From: Desulfosudis oleivorans Hxd3
GTDB lineage: Bacteria; Desulfobacterota; Desulfobacteria; Desulfobacterales; Desulfosudaceae
NCBI RefSeq assembly: GCF_000018405.1
Contig: NC_009943.1
Location: 3,880,168-3,944,167, forward strand
Reading direction: 5' to 3'
DNA length: 64,000 bases
The stretch's first letter is position 1, and each line of letters begins with the position of its first letter. The position numbers were made by a program, and so were the translations under genes. The notes under the pieces are model-generated. The model made no database searches. It was not told the DNA's origin and was given only the letters and a program-made list of their open reading frames with translations. This document shows, piece after piece, positions 1 through 6,706 of the stretch.

Positions 1-2
1 TC

Positions 3-224
3 GGCGCCGAGTATGCCGTGTTTCTTTCCCTGATGGGGGCCATTCGAAAAGAGCTGCTGGCCCAGGAACACGCGCCCGAGGCACACAAAGGGCTGTTTGA
101 GGAGCTGATCGCGGCCGGGCTGCTGAACATGATCCGGGAAAAAAGGGATAAGGATATTGACACCCTTTTAGGCAAAACCCTTGGCCCTGAATTTTCCTTA
201 AAGGACTTGGGTGTTGAAATATAA
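3..224 (+). CDS. Siroheme synthase-type precorrin-2 dehydrogenase/ferrochelatase, C-terminal fragment
   Basis: The open frame runs in from the left edge and ends at TAA 222-224, so only about 73 C-terminal residues are visible. They are helical and fit the C-terminal dimerisation domain of precorrin-2 dehydrogenase/sirohydrochlorin ferrochelatase proteins (a FLSLMGAIRKELL helix, then LLNMIREKRDKDIDTLL). That family makes sirohydrochlorin and siroheme from precorrin-2. The assignment rests partly on context: in Desulfobacterales this gene commonly precedes a HemX/CcsA membrane protein and hemA, exactly the order seen here. The NAD-binding domain is outside the window, so the activity cannot be verified. 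A GTG at 18 could look like a start, but the upstream frame is open to the window edge and the homology-like register continues through it. Confidence 0.6.
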   Translation, partial: GAEYAVFLSLMGAIRKELLAQEHAPEAHKGLFEELIAAGLLNMIREKRDKDIDTLLGKTLGPEFSLKDLGVEI

Positions 225-248
225 AATAAGGCCTACGGTGGTCGGGTT

Positions 249-277
249 CGATACCGATACCGATCCCGATAGCGATT
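249..277. repeat. Dispersed CGATA(C/G)CGAT repeat, copy 1
   Basis: A short run of overlapping CGATAC/CGATCC/CGATAGCGAT units between two genes. The same unit recurs at 2813-2843, 6436-6471, 9587-9621, 11331-11366 and 13099-13131, with relics near 9299 and 12823. Every copy is intergenic or at a gene border. Confidence 0.8.
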
Positions 278-332
278 AGGATAGAATGATTCAGACGGTT
301 CCATATATACATTGTTCCGGGGAGAAACACCC

Positions 333-1172
333 ATGATGATTTCTCTTGCCGCCACAACGGCTGTCCTGCTTTACACCCTGAGCACGGCCGCCTATTTTGT
401 GTTTCTCTTTTCCCAGAAAGACAGCATCTACCGCTACGGATTCGGCCTGCTGCTGGCCGGTTTTCTGGCGCACGGCCTGGCCCTGGTGCTTCAGATTATT
501 GTTCTGGGGCACCTGCCGGCCTTTACCCTCTCCCAGTCCCTCTCTCTGGCGGCCTGGTCCCTGGCCGGGCTGTTCGTGCTGTTTCAGTGGCGGCTGAACC
601 TTAATTTTTTCGGCATCTATGTGGCGCCCCTGGTACTGATCACCCTGCTGGCGGCCCTGCTGCTGCCGGAGCGATCCACCCCGCCCATTGACGATATTCA
701 CACCTGGGCCAACAATGCATGGCTGATCGTTCACATCGTTACGGTGTTTGTGGGGGACGCGGCCTTTGCCCTTGCCTGCGGGGCCGGCATCTTCTACCTG
801 ATCCAGGAGCGGGCCATCAAACAGAAAAAACGGGGCTTTTTTTACCGGCGGCTTCCCTCCCTGGACCGCCTGGATTCAGCCGGATACGCCTGCCTGGTGG
901 TGGGGTTCACCCTGCTCACCATCGGCCTGATCACCGGTGTGGTATATGCCGGCCTGGTGTGGGGCGTTTTCTGGCGGTGGGATCCCAAAGAGGTGTGGTC
1001 CGGCATCACCTGGCTGGTTTACGCGGCCCTGCTTCACGAACGGCTGGTGGCGGGATGGCGGGGCCGCCGGGCCGCCATCATGGCCATTATCGGGTTCTGC
1101 GTGGTGGTGTTCACCTTTCTCGGGGTTAATTTTCTGCTGGAGGGCCACCACGGCGTTTTTACGAAAATATGA
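333..1172 (+). CDS. ccsA: HemX/CcsA-type cytochrome c assembly membrane protein
   Basis: Polytopic membrane protein of about 279 residues with roughly eight hydrophobic segments. Near the C-terminus it carries the tryptophan-rich WGVFWRWDPKEVWSG signature (the WWD-type heme-handling motif) typical of CcsA/ResC/HemX proteins of cytochrome c system II. The start is ATG 333, which has a GGAG at 321-324; the TTG at 312 has no ribosome-binding site. The stop overlaps the hemA start (ATGA at 1169-1172), so the two are translationally coupled. Known relatives either present heme for c-type cytochrome maturation or, as HemX next to hemA, influence glutamyl-tRNA reductase levels. The position beside hemA favours the HemX sub-type, but the sequence alone does not separate the two roles. 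Confidence 0.88.
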   Translation: MMISLAATTAVLLYTLSTAAYFVFLFSQKDSIYRYGFGLLLAGFLAHGLALVLQIIVLGHLPAFTLSQSLSLAAWSLAGLFVLFQWRLNLNFFGIYVAPLVLITLLAALLLPERSTPPIDDIHTWANNAWLIVHIVTVFVGDAAFALACGAGIFYLIQERAIKQKKRGFFYRRLPSLDRLDSAGYACLVVGFTLLTIGLITGVVYAGLVWGVFWRWDPKEVWSGITWLVYAALLHERLVAGWRGRRAAIMAIIGFCVVVFTFLGVNFLLEGHHGVFTKI

Positions 1173-2485
1173 ACGACATCACAAACCGCCACTCGGCTTA
1201 TAAAGCCGTTTCTCCCAACACTATTCTGCTGACCGGTATCAACCATCAGACCGCGCCGGTGGAGGTGCGGGAAAAGGTCTCGTTTTCACCCCAGGAGGTG
1301 CCCGAAGCCCTGGACGCCCTGGTTGCCGAGCCCGCCATCCTGGAGCTGATCCTGATCTCCACCTGCAACCGCACCGAGCTGCTTCTTACCACCAACGATC
1401 CGGCCGCGGCCCGAAAGTCCGCCACCGATTGCCTGGCCCGGCGCAAGGGCCTGTCGCCGGAGCAGCTGGCGCCCTACCTTTACCTGCACGCGGCCGACGC
1501 GGCGGTGCGCCACATCTTTCGCGTGGCGTCCGGGCTGGACTCCATGATCATGGGCGAACCCCAGATTTTCGGCCAGGTCAAGGAGGCCTATCGCCTGGCC
1601 GTGGAGCGCAAAACCTCGGGCGTGATTTTAAACCGATTGATTCACAAAACCTTTCTGGTGGCCAAGCGGGTCAGAAGCGAAACCGGCATCGGCGACAGCG
1701 CGGTGTCGGTAAGCTATGCCGCCGTTGAACTGGCCAAAAAGATATTCGGCGTTCTTGAGGACAAAAGCGTGCTGCTGATCGGCGCCGGTGAGATGGCCGA
1801 GCTGGCGGTGGAGCATTTTGCCGGCCACCGGGTGAAAACCATTTTCGTGGCCAACCGGACCTTTGAGCGGGCCGTGGAACTGGCCCGGCGCTACCAGGGC
1901 CGGGCCGTGAGCTTTCCCGAAATTCCGGATATGCTGGGCACCGTGGACATCGTGGTCAGCTCCACCGGGGCTCCGGACTTTGTGGTGACAAAAGACCAGG
2001 TCCGCCAGGTGATGCGGGGCCGGCGCAACAACCCGATCTTTTTTATCGACATTGCCGTTCCCCGGGACATCGACCCGGCCGTCAACCGGGTGGAAAACGC
2101 CTATGTTTACGATATTGACGACCTGCAGGCGGTGATCGACGAAAACATCAGCCAGCGCCGCCACGAGGCGATCCGGGCCGAGCGGATTGTGGATGAGGCG
2201 GTGATCACCTTTCGCACCTGGTACGAAAGCCTGGACGTGGTGCCCACCATCGTGGCCCTGCGGGACAAGCTCTCCGAGATGGCCCATGGCGAGGCCAGAA
2301 AAACCCTGGCCTCCACCTTAAAGCACCTGCCGCCGGAAGAGCAGGACACCATCCACAAAATGACCGAGGCCATTGTCAACAAGCTGCTTCACGACCCCAC
2401 CACCTTTTTAAAACAGGTTGAAGAAAAAAAAGACAAAGCCCGGTATCTCGACATTGTTCGCCGCCTGTTCAAAATCGAATCCTGA
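1169..2485 (+). CDS. hemA: Glutamyl-tRNA reductase
   Basis: 438 residues, normal for the family. It catalyses the first step of C5 tetrapyrrole synthesis, NADPH-dependent reduction of glutamyl-tRNA(Glu) to glutamate-1-semialdehyde. Visible signatures: LTGINHQTAPVEVREK at the N-terminus, the catalytic cysteine in STCNRTEL (Cys66), the GLDSMIMGEPQIFGQVK block, a Rossmann motif LLIGAGEMAELA around residue 205, and the helical dimerisation domain ending KARYLDIVRRLFKIES. The start overlaps the upstream membrane gene by four bases. Together with that gene and the siroheme fragment it forms a tetrapyrrole operon. Confidence 0.97.
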   Translation: MNDITNRHSAYKAVSPNTILLTGINHQTAPVEVREKVSFSPQEVPEALDALVAEPAILELILISTCNRTELLLTTNDPAAARKSATDCLARRKGLSPEQLAPYLYLHAADAAVRHIFRVASGLDSMIMGEPQIFGQVKEAYRLAVERKTSGVILNRLIHKTFLVAKRVRSETGIGDSAVSVSYAAVELAKKIFGVLEDKSVLLIGAGEMAELAVEHFAGHRVKTIFVANRTFERAVELARRYQGRAVSFPEIPDMLGTVDIVVSSTGAPDFVVTKDQVRQVMRGRRNNPIFFIDIAVPRDIDPAVNRVENAYVYDIDDLQAVIDENISQRRHEAIRAERIVDEAVITFRTWYESLDVVPTIVALRDKLSEMAHGEARKTLASTLKHLPPEEQDTIHKMTEAIVNKLLHDPTTFLKQVEEKKDKARYLDIVRRLFKIES

Positions 2486-2503
2486 TCCCCCTCCTCCCTA
2501 TTA

Positions 2504-2551
2504 CTCTTCCTCGTGCTCTTCCTCGTGCTCTTCCTCGTGCTCTTCCTCGTG
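2504..2551. repeat. Tandem repeat, 4 x CTCTTCCTCGTG
   Basis: Four perfect copies of a 12-bp unit directly downstream of hemA, followed by degenerate CTCGTG and CTCTTA units to about 2590. A likely site of length variation between strains. Confidence 0.9.
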
Positions 2552-2710
2552 CTCGTGCTCGTGCTCTTAATCTTACTCTTGCTCGTAGTCACCCTACCGC
2601 CCCAAGTCGCCACCGTACTCGTCATTACCCGGCTTGACCGGGCGATGACACATGGCGCCACAAAAATTGCTTCGTCGCATAATGATGCGCAGTAGGGACG
2701 ACCCCCCCCC

Positions 2711-2779
2711 GTTTGTAGTGTGCCCGTAAGGGCATCGAACATGCCCGGTCGATAAACGCCTGACGGCGTCACTACAAAC
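2711..2779. repeat. Small inverted-repeat element bounded by GTTTGTAGTG/CACTACAAAC
   Basis: Perfect 10-bp terminal inverted repeats enclose GCCCGTAAGGGC and CGCCTGACGGCG mini-hairpins. A decayed relative lies at about 59923-59990, where the two halves occur in swapped order, as at the junction of two tandem copies. Confidence 0.7.
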
Positions 2780-2812
2780 ACAATTTTAAATTGCTGCTGC
2801 TGCAATTGAACG

Positions 2813-2843
2813 AAATCGATTTCGATCCCGATAGCGATTTTGA
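2813..2843. repeat. Dispersed CGAT-type repeat, copy 2
   Basis: CGATTTCGATCCCGATAGCG followed by ATTTTGAT; the same family as the copy at 249. Confidence 0.75.
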
Positions 2844-2935
2844 TAAGGGGGTAGACGCCTGGGTTTGATAAAAAGATCGGCGGTCGTTGCTGCCTGGCCG
2901 CATGGCGGCCTGAAGGCCGCCGCTACAGCTGCTCT

Positions 2936-4381
2936 TTACAGAAGTTTTGCCTCTTCTTTTCCGGCCGCCTTGAACCGGTTTTTGTCAATACCCAGGCGCT
3001 GCATCTTGTTATACAGGGCCCGGGTATGAATGCCCGCCATTCTGGCCGCCTCGCCCACCCGGCCCCGGGTCTCCCTTAACACCATCTGAAGGTAGGCCTG
3101 CTCCACCCGATCCATCACCTCCTGGCGCACCTGGGGCAGGGTCTTGCCCTTCCACGCGGCCGGATCCAGAGCCCCCTGGGTCATGGCGTCCTTTGAAAGG
3201 GCCGCCGGGGAATTAAAAATGTAGGGCAGGTCCTCAATGCCTATGATCTCCTGCGGGCAGAGCAGAATGGCCCGCTCAATCACGTTCATCAGCTCCCGCA
3301 CGTTGCCCGGCCACTCGTACTGGCACAGGGCCGCCATGGCCGCCTCGGTGACCCCCCGAATCTCCTTGCCGATCTTGAGTTGGTAGTGTTCGATAAACCG
3401 GTGGACCATGCCGGGAATGTCCTCCTTGCGGTCCGACAGCGGCGGAATGGTCAGGGTGATCACGCCCAGCCGGTAAAACAGGTCTTTTCGAAAGGTCTGC
3501 TTTTCCACTGCCAGGGCCAGGTCCTGGTTGGTGGCGGCGATCACCCGAATGTCCACCCAGGTGGAACGTTCGCTGCCCACGGGCCGAATCTCGTAGTCCT
3601 GCAAAACCCGCAGCAGCTTGGCCTGAAGATGGAGCGGCATTTCGCCGATTTCATCTAAAAAAATGGTGCCGCCGTGGGCCATTTCAAAGGCTCCCCGCCG
3701 GGACCGGATGGCGCCGGTAAAAGCCCCCTCTTCGTGACCGAACAGTTCGCTTTCCAGCAACTGCTCCTGAAGGGCCGCCGCGTTCACCGCGGTAAAGGGC
3801 CCGGCCGACCGGGGGCTTTCCGAGTGAATGGCCCGGGCCAGGTGCTCCTTTCCCACCCCGGTCTCACCCAGGACCAGAAGCGGGGCATTGCTGGGAATCA
3901 CCTTCCACACGTCCTCCATCAGCAACTGCATGCTCTGGCTCTGGGAGATAAAATCCCCCAGCTTGGGCGAAGCCTGGCCCCGGGCCGTGAGACGGGTCTT
4001 CTGAATCAGCTGGCGCCGGGACTCTAACGTGGACTCAATGGCCTCGATCAGGCTTTTTCGGGAGATGCCGTCATACAGCACCACGTCGGCGCCGGCCCCC
4101 ACCAACTGGGCATGCTCCTCGGAAGAATCGCTGTTGTGCAGGACCACCGTGGTGGGGGTTTCGGGCAGTTCGTTCAGCATGGCAATGCTGGATTCGATCT
4201 GGGCCGGCATAAAGGAGGCGCTGACCACGAGGATGTCGCCGCAGCTGCGGATCACCCGCTGCCAGGGATTTTTCGCGTCCCCGCAGGTTTCCACCTGAAC
4301 GTCATCAAACTGCTGAAACTGCTTGTCCATGTAGGTCTGAAGGTTACGGTTCTTGATGGCCAGCACCAGACGAATGAGCAT
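2936..4381 (-). CDS. Sigma-54 dependent activator with degenerate receiver domain
   Basis: 481 residues. Residues 1-130 look like a receiver fold, but the phosphoacceptor position reads DILVVSASFMPA instead of having an aspartate, so phosphorylation control is unlikely. Residues about 145-380 are a sigma-54 AAA+ domain with Walker A GETGVGKE, the sigma-54 loop GAFTGA, Walker B GGTIFLDEIGEMPL and the YEWPGNVREL block. The C-terminus is a Fis-type helix-turn-helix (GRVGEAARMAGIHTRALYNKM). The start has AAGGAA just upstream. The gene is divergent from the AdoMetDC-family cluster, whose upstream region carries a good -24/-12 promoter at 4697-4712. The obvious inference is that this activator controls that cluster, though this is not proven by sequence. 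Confidence 0.93.
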   Translation of the reverse strand: MLIRLVLAIKNRNLQTYMDKQFQQFDDVQVETCGDAKNPWQRVIRSCGDILVVSASFMPAQIESSIAMLNELPETPTTVVLHNSDSSEEHAQLVGAGADVVLYDGISRKSLIEAIESTLESRRQLIQKTRLTARGQASPKLGDFISQSQSMQLLMEDVWKVIPSNAPLLVLGETGVGKEHLARAIHSESPRSAGPFTAVNAAALQEQLLESELFGHEEGAFTGAIRSRRGAFEMAHGGTIFLDEIGEMPLHLQAKLLRVLQDYEIRPVGSERSTWVDIRVIAATNQDLALAVEKQTFRKDLFYRLGVITLTIPPLSDRKEDIPGMVHRFIEHYQLKIGKEIRGVTEAAMAALCQYEWPGNVRELMNVIERAILLCPQEIIGIEDLPYIFNSPAALSKDAMTQGALDPAAWKGKTLPQVRQEVMDRVEQAYLQMVLRETRGRVGEAARMAGIHTRALYNKMQRLGIDKNRFKAAGKEEAKLL

Positions 4382-4564
4382 GTTGTTTCCTTAAAAAAAG
4401 AATTTTATTGCCGAATTTATTCCACCATAAACCCACACGCGCAAACCGTCAAGCCCAAAAAAACGGGCTGGTTCAAAGAATCCCTATTGTTTTAAGATTG
4501 ATATACAATTTACCGGATCAAACGGCCAAACCGGCCCGCAGGCGGTCCGATCCTGACGGCAGAA

Positions 4565-4586
4565 TTTAAGCTTTTTTATGCTTAAA
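4565..4586. promoter_or_regulatory. Candidate upstream activator site, TTTAAGC-N8-GCTTAAA
   Basis: Perfect 7-bp inverted repeat with an 8-bp spacer, upstream of the sigma-54 promoter. The role as activator binding site is inferred from position only. Confidence 0.35.
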
Positions 4587-4696
4587 ATAATCAAAAACAG
4601 CAAAACAATACCTGTTTTTCTCTGGCTTTCATCTTTATTTCCGGGACTTTTTAACAAACCCTATTGATTCCAGACACCTAAAAACAATTAATTTTT

Positions 4697-4712
4697 TGGC
4701 ACAAAAAGTGCT
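4697..4712 (+). promoter_or_regulatory. Sigma-54 (-24/-12) promoter of the AdoMetDC-family cluster
   Basis: TGGCACAAAAAGTGCT: GG at 4698-4699 and GC at 4710-4711 with exactly 10 bp between them. The -24 half matches TGGCAC fully and the -12 half has one change (GTGCT for TTGCT). Predicted transcription start is about 4723, leaving a leader of about 90 nt before ATG 4811. Confidence 0.7.
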
Positions 4713-4810
4713 TTATGTTCCTCAAAGACACCTTCGGCATAAAAGCAGGGACACTTTCGCCCGACACCGAACAGACAACCTTTCATATATATTACAAGGA
4801 GACACAGCCC

Positions 4811-5236
4811 ATGAGCGCACTGGCACTGAAACGGCAGGAGGCTTTTGAACCCGTCGCGTCATCCCCCAAAGCCTTCGAAACCCAGCAGGTATGGGGCATT
4901 GCTTCGGCCATTGATATCTACAACTGCAATCCGGACACCATTCGGGACGCTGACGCCATTCGCCGGTTCGTGGTGGAGCTGTGCGACCTGATCGAGATGC
5001 GGCGGTTCGGCGAAACCCAGGTGGTCCACTTTGGTGAAGACGAGCGCGTGGCCGGCTACTCCATGGTGCAGCTGATCGAGACCTCCCTGATTTCGGGCCA
5101 TTTTGCCAACCTGACCAATGCCGTGTACCTGGACGTGTTCAGCTGCAAGGCCTATGACCCGGAAACGGTCCGACGCTTTGCCCAGAACTACTTCGGCGGT
5201 ACTCACAGCGCGATCAATGTCACCATGCGCCACTGA
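4811..5236 (+). CDS. Pyruvoyl S-adenosylmethionine decarboxylase-family protein
   Basis: 141 residues from ATG 4811, which has AAGGAG at 4796-4801; an in-frame start at 4715 lacks a ribosome-binding site and lies at the predicted promoter. The protein fits the short prokaryotic AdoMetDC fold (SpeH/SpeD type): an IDIYNCN strand near the start and LDVFSCKAYDPE near the end. Aligned through DVF-C to the Thermotoga enzyme, Ser92, His97 and Cys112 reproduce its Ser63/His68/Cys83 spacing (+5, +20), so self-cleavage to a pyruvoyl group at Ser92 is plausible. The flanking sequence (IETSLISGHF) departs from the canonical SESHLTIHTWPE, so the substrate may not be AdoMet; some relatives are known to have become ornithine or arginine decarboxylases. 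First gene of a cluster with GNAT, ATP-grasp and PLP-decarboxylase genes; no spermidine synthase is nearby. Confidence 0.8.
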   Translation: MSALALKRQEAFEPVASSPKAFETQQVWGIASAIDIYNCNPDTIRDADAIRRFVVELCDLIEMRRFGETQVVHFGEDERVAGYSMVQLIETSLISGHFANLTNAVYLDVFSCKAYDPETVRRFAQNYFGGTHSAINVTMRH

Positions 5237-5241
5237 TCCGC

Positions 5242-5362
5242 ATATTTCATGAAATTTTTCGACATTGATGGGTATTTACCTCAAACACAGATAGTTTTTG
5301 AATGCACAGCCTGTCGTGAGCTGCTTGAGGTATTTTACGCCAATTTTATGTCGAAAATTTTC
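5242..5362. repeat. MITE-like hairpin, copy A of the ATTTCATGAAATTTTTCGA element
   Basis: ATATTTCATGAAATTTTTCG at 5242 is mirrored by TCGAAAATTTTCA at 5351-5362 (one mismatch). A second inner stem pairs TACCTCAA with TTGAGGTA. The element lies directly downstream of the AdoMetDC-family stop codon and could act as a transcript-ending or stabilising hairpin. Copy B is at 6559-6706. Confidence 0.7.
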
Positions 5363-5492
5363 ACCCTTCGGGCGAGCCGCCTTGCCCGCATCTGCTCTCG
5401 TTGCGGCATACTCGCGGTAGATTGACTACAGCTTCGCATGCCGCGCCTTGCATCTGCGGCCAAATCAACTCGTGAAATATACGGGCGAATCC

Positions 5493-6428
5493 ATGAACGG
5501 AGTGCGTGTCGTTTCTGATCCTGAGGCCTGCCGGGATGTGTGGGAGCGCCTCTGGCCGCAGCAGTGCGTTTTTGACCTCTGGCCGGTGCGGGCCTGTTTT
5601 GCCCGGCACTTTGACCGGCCCTCTTTTTTTATCACCGGGGAGGCGGCGGAGTTCCGCCGCCCTTTTCTTCTGGCCCTCTCCTGGATTGAGGAGGAGGGCT
5701 ATTTCGGCCATTTTCCCGGCGAGACCTGGCAGGGCAAAACCTGGATCGAGCAGAACAAAATCATCGGGTGGGAATCTTTTCCCGTTGAATCCGTGATAAA
5801 CGCCGTGGACGGCAAAATTAAAATCCGGTATCTTGATGCCGATTTTCTGCCGTCATGGAACTCACCACCCCGTGTGGATGAAACCGGCTACCTTTTTTAT
5901 CCGCCGGCCCATGATTTTTCCTTTGAGCGCTACCGGCAGTGCTTTCCCGGAAAGTCGAGAAAAAAACTGGACCAGGAGATGGCCCGGATTGAGGCCCTGG
6001 GGGTCTCTTTTCACCACGACGACCCGGCCGACATCGGCCCCATGATGGAAATGAATCTTTCCGCCTTTGGCCCAATGTCCTATTTTTACGACCCCCGGTT
6101 TTTTGCCGCCTTTGTCGACATGATCGACTTTTTTCAAAAACGGGGCATGCTGCGCATCACGTCGGTTAAAATCGGGGGCCGGCTGGCGGCCGTGGATGTC
6201 GGGGCCGTGTGGAACAACACCTACACGGTCATGGCCGGCGGCACGGACCCGGAGTTTACCGGCGTGGCCAAGCTGATCAATTTTCATCACATAAAATGGG
6301 CCTGCGAAAAGCGACTGGCATCGGTGGATTTTCTCTGCGGCGACTTTTCCTGGAAATCGCGGTTCCGCCTGACCGAACGGCCCCTTTACCAGCTTTGCCT
6401 GCCGGACACGGCCGACGAGCCGTCGTAA
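5493..6428 (+). CDS. GNAT-fold acyltransferase of the CelD/BcsL (Acetyltransf_6) type
   Basis: About 311 residues from ATG 5493. Neither this codon nor the in-frame GTG 5472 or TTG 5448 has a convincing ribosome-binding site, so the start is uncertain. The C-terminal half has the FemAB/GNAT-like pattern of the Acetyltransf_6 family: GGRLAAVDVGAVWNNTYTVM, GGTDPEFTGVAKLINFHHIK and DFLCGDFSWKSRFRLTERPL. Such proteins transfer an acyl or aminoacyl group to an amine or sugar. The protein is rich in aromatic residues and has no signal peptide, so it is probably cytosolic. Related repeats (5242-5362 and 6559-6706) flank it on both sides. Its substrate is unknown; the decarboxylase genes nearby suggest an amine product. 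Confidence 0.7.
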   Translation: MNGVRVVSDPEACRDVWERLWPQQCVFDLWPVRACFARHFDRPSFFITGEAAEFRRPFLLALSWIEEEGYFGHFPGETWQGKTWIEQNKIIGWESFPVESVINAVDGKIKIRYLDADFLPSWNSPPRVDETGYLFYPPAHDFSFERYRQCFPGKSRKKLDQEMARIEALGVSFHHDDPADIGPMMEMNLSAFGPMSYFYDPRFFAAFVDMIDFFQKRGMLRITSVKIGGRLAAVDVGAVWNNTYTVMAGGTDPEFTGVAKLINFHHIKWACEKRLASVDFLCGDFSWKSRFRLTERPLYQLCLPDTADEPS

Positions 6429-6435
6429 AGACAAT

Positions 6436-6471
6436 TCGATACCGATAGCGATACCGATCCCGATAGCGATA
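6436..6471. repeat. Dispersed CGAT-type repeat, copy 3
   Basis: Units CGATACCGATAGCGATACCG and ATCCCGATAGCGATAGG directly after the GNAT stop codon. Confidence 0.8.
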
Positions 6472-6558
6472 GGATTTGAATAAACAGCAGGAGATCCGTC
6501 CGGTCATGACTAAAACCGTCACTGGACAATAATGACCCCAAACAGGAAGCTGGCCCGG

Positions 6559-6706
6559 ATATTTCATGAAATTTTTCGATATAAAATTGGCTCACAAAGC
6601 CTCAAATCGTTCGTGACGGCATGTCTTTTTAAAAGCGCCTGATTTCTATTCCAACATTTGAATTTTATATAAAAGCTTATGAACATCGAAAAATTTCATG
6701 AAATAT
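6559..6706. repeat. MITE-like element, copy B, with 22-bp perfect terminal inverted repeats
   Basis: Left repeat 6559-6580 and right repeat 6685-6706 are perfect inverted copies (core ATTTCATGAAATTTTTCGAT). A further inner block ATATAAAATT/AATTTTATAT pairs after a 14-bp insertion on the right arm. The right repeat overlaps the first codons of the following ATP-grasp gene. Confidence 0.85.

Larger units (their letters stand above)
2486..2935. other. Gene-free interval with several small repeats
   Basis: No credible gene. From left to right it holds a 12-bp tandem repeat (2504-2551), a short inverted repeat GTCATTACCCGG/CCGGGCGATGAC (2621-2649), an imperfect element bounded by GTTTGTAGTG (2711-2720) and CACTACAAAC (2770-2779), and a CGAT-type repeat (2813-2843). 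A minus-strand open frame across the tandem repeat translates to STRKSTRKSTRK and is an artefact. Confidence 0.75.
4382..4810. other. Divergent regulatory interval
   Basis: A 429-bp AT-rich space between the sigma-54 activator and the AdoMetDC-family gene. It holds an inverted repeat TTTAAGC-N8-GCTTAAA (4565-4586), an inverted pair of TATTGTTTT (about 4488 and 4613), and the sigma-54 promoter at 4697-4712. The palindrome lies about 110-130 bp upstream of the promoter, a usual distance for an activator site. No coding sequence is supported here. Confidence 0.65.

Noticed and set aside
2389..2805. Minus-strand frame with STRKSTRKSTRK repeats
   Set aside because: It is the translation of a 12-bp tandem DNA repeat overlapping hemA; no start signal or family features.
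4715..4810. N-terminal extension of the AdoMetDC-family protein from an upstream start at 4715
   Set aside because: It would start at or before the predicted sigma-54 transcription start and lacks a ribosome-binding site; ATG 4811 has AAGGAG.
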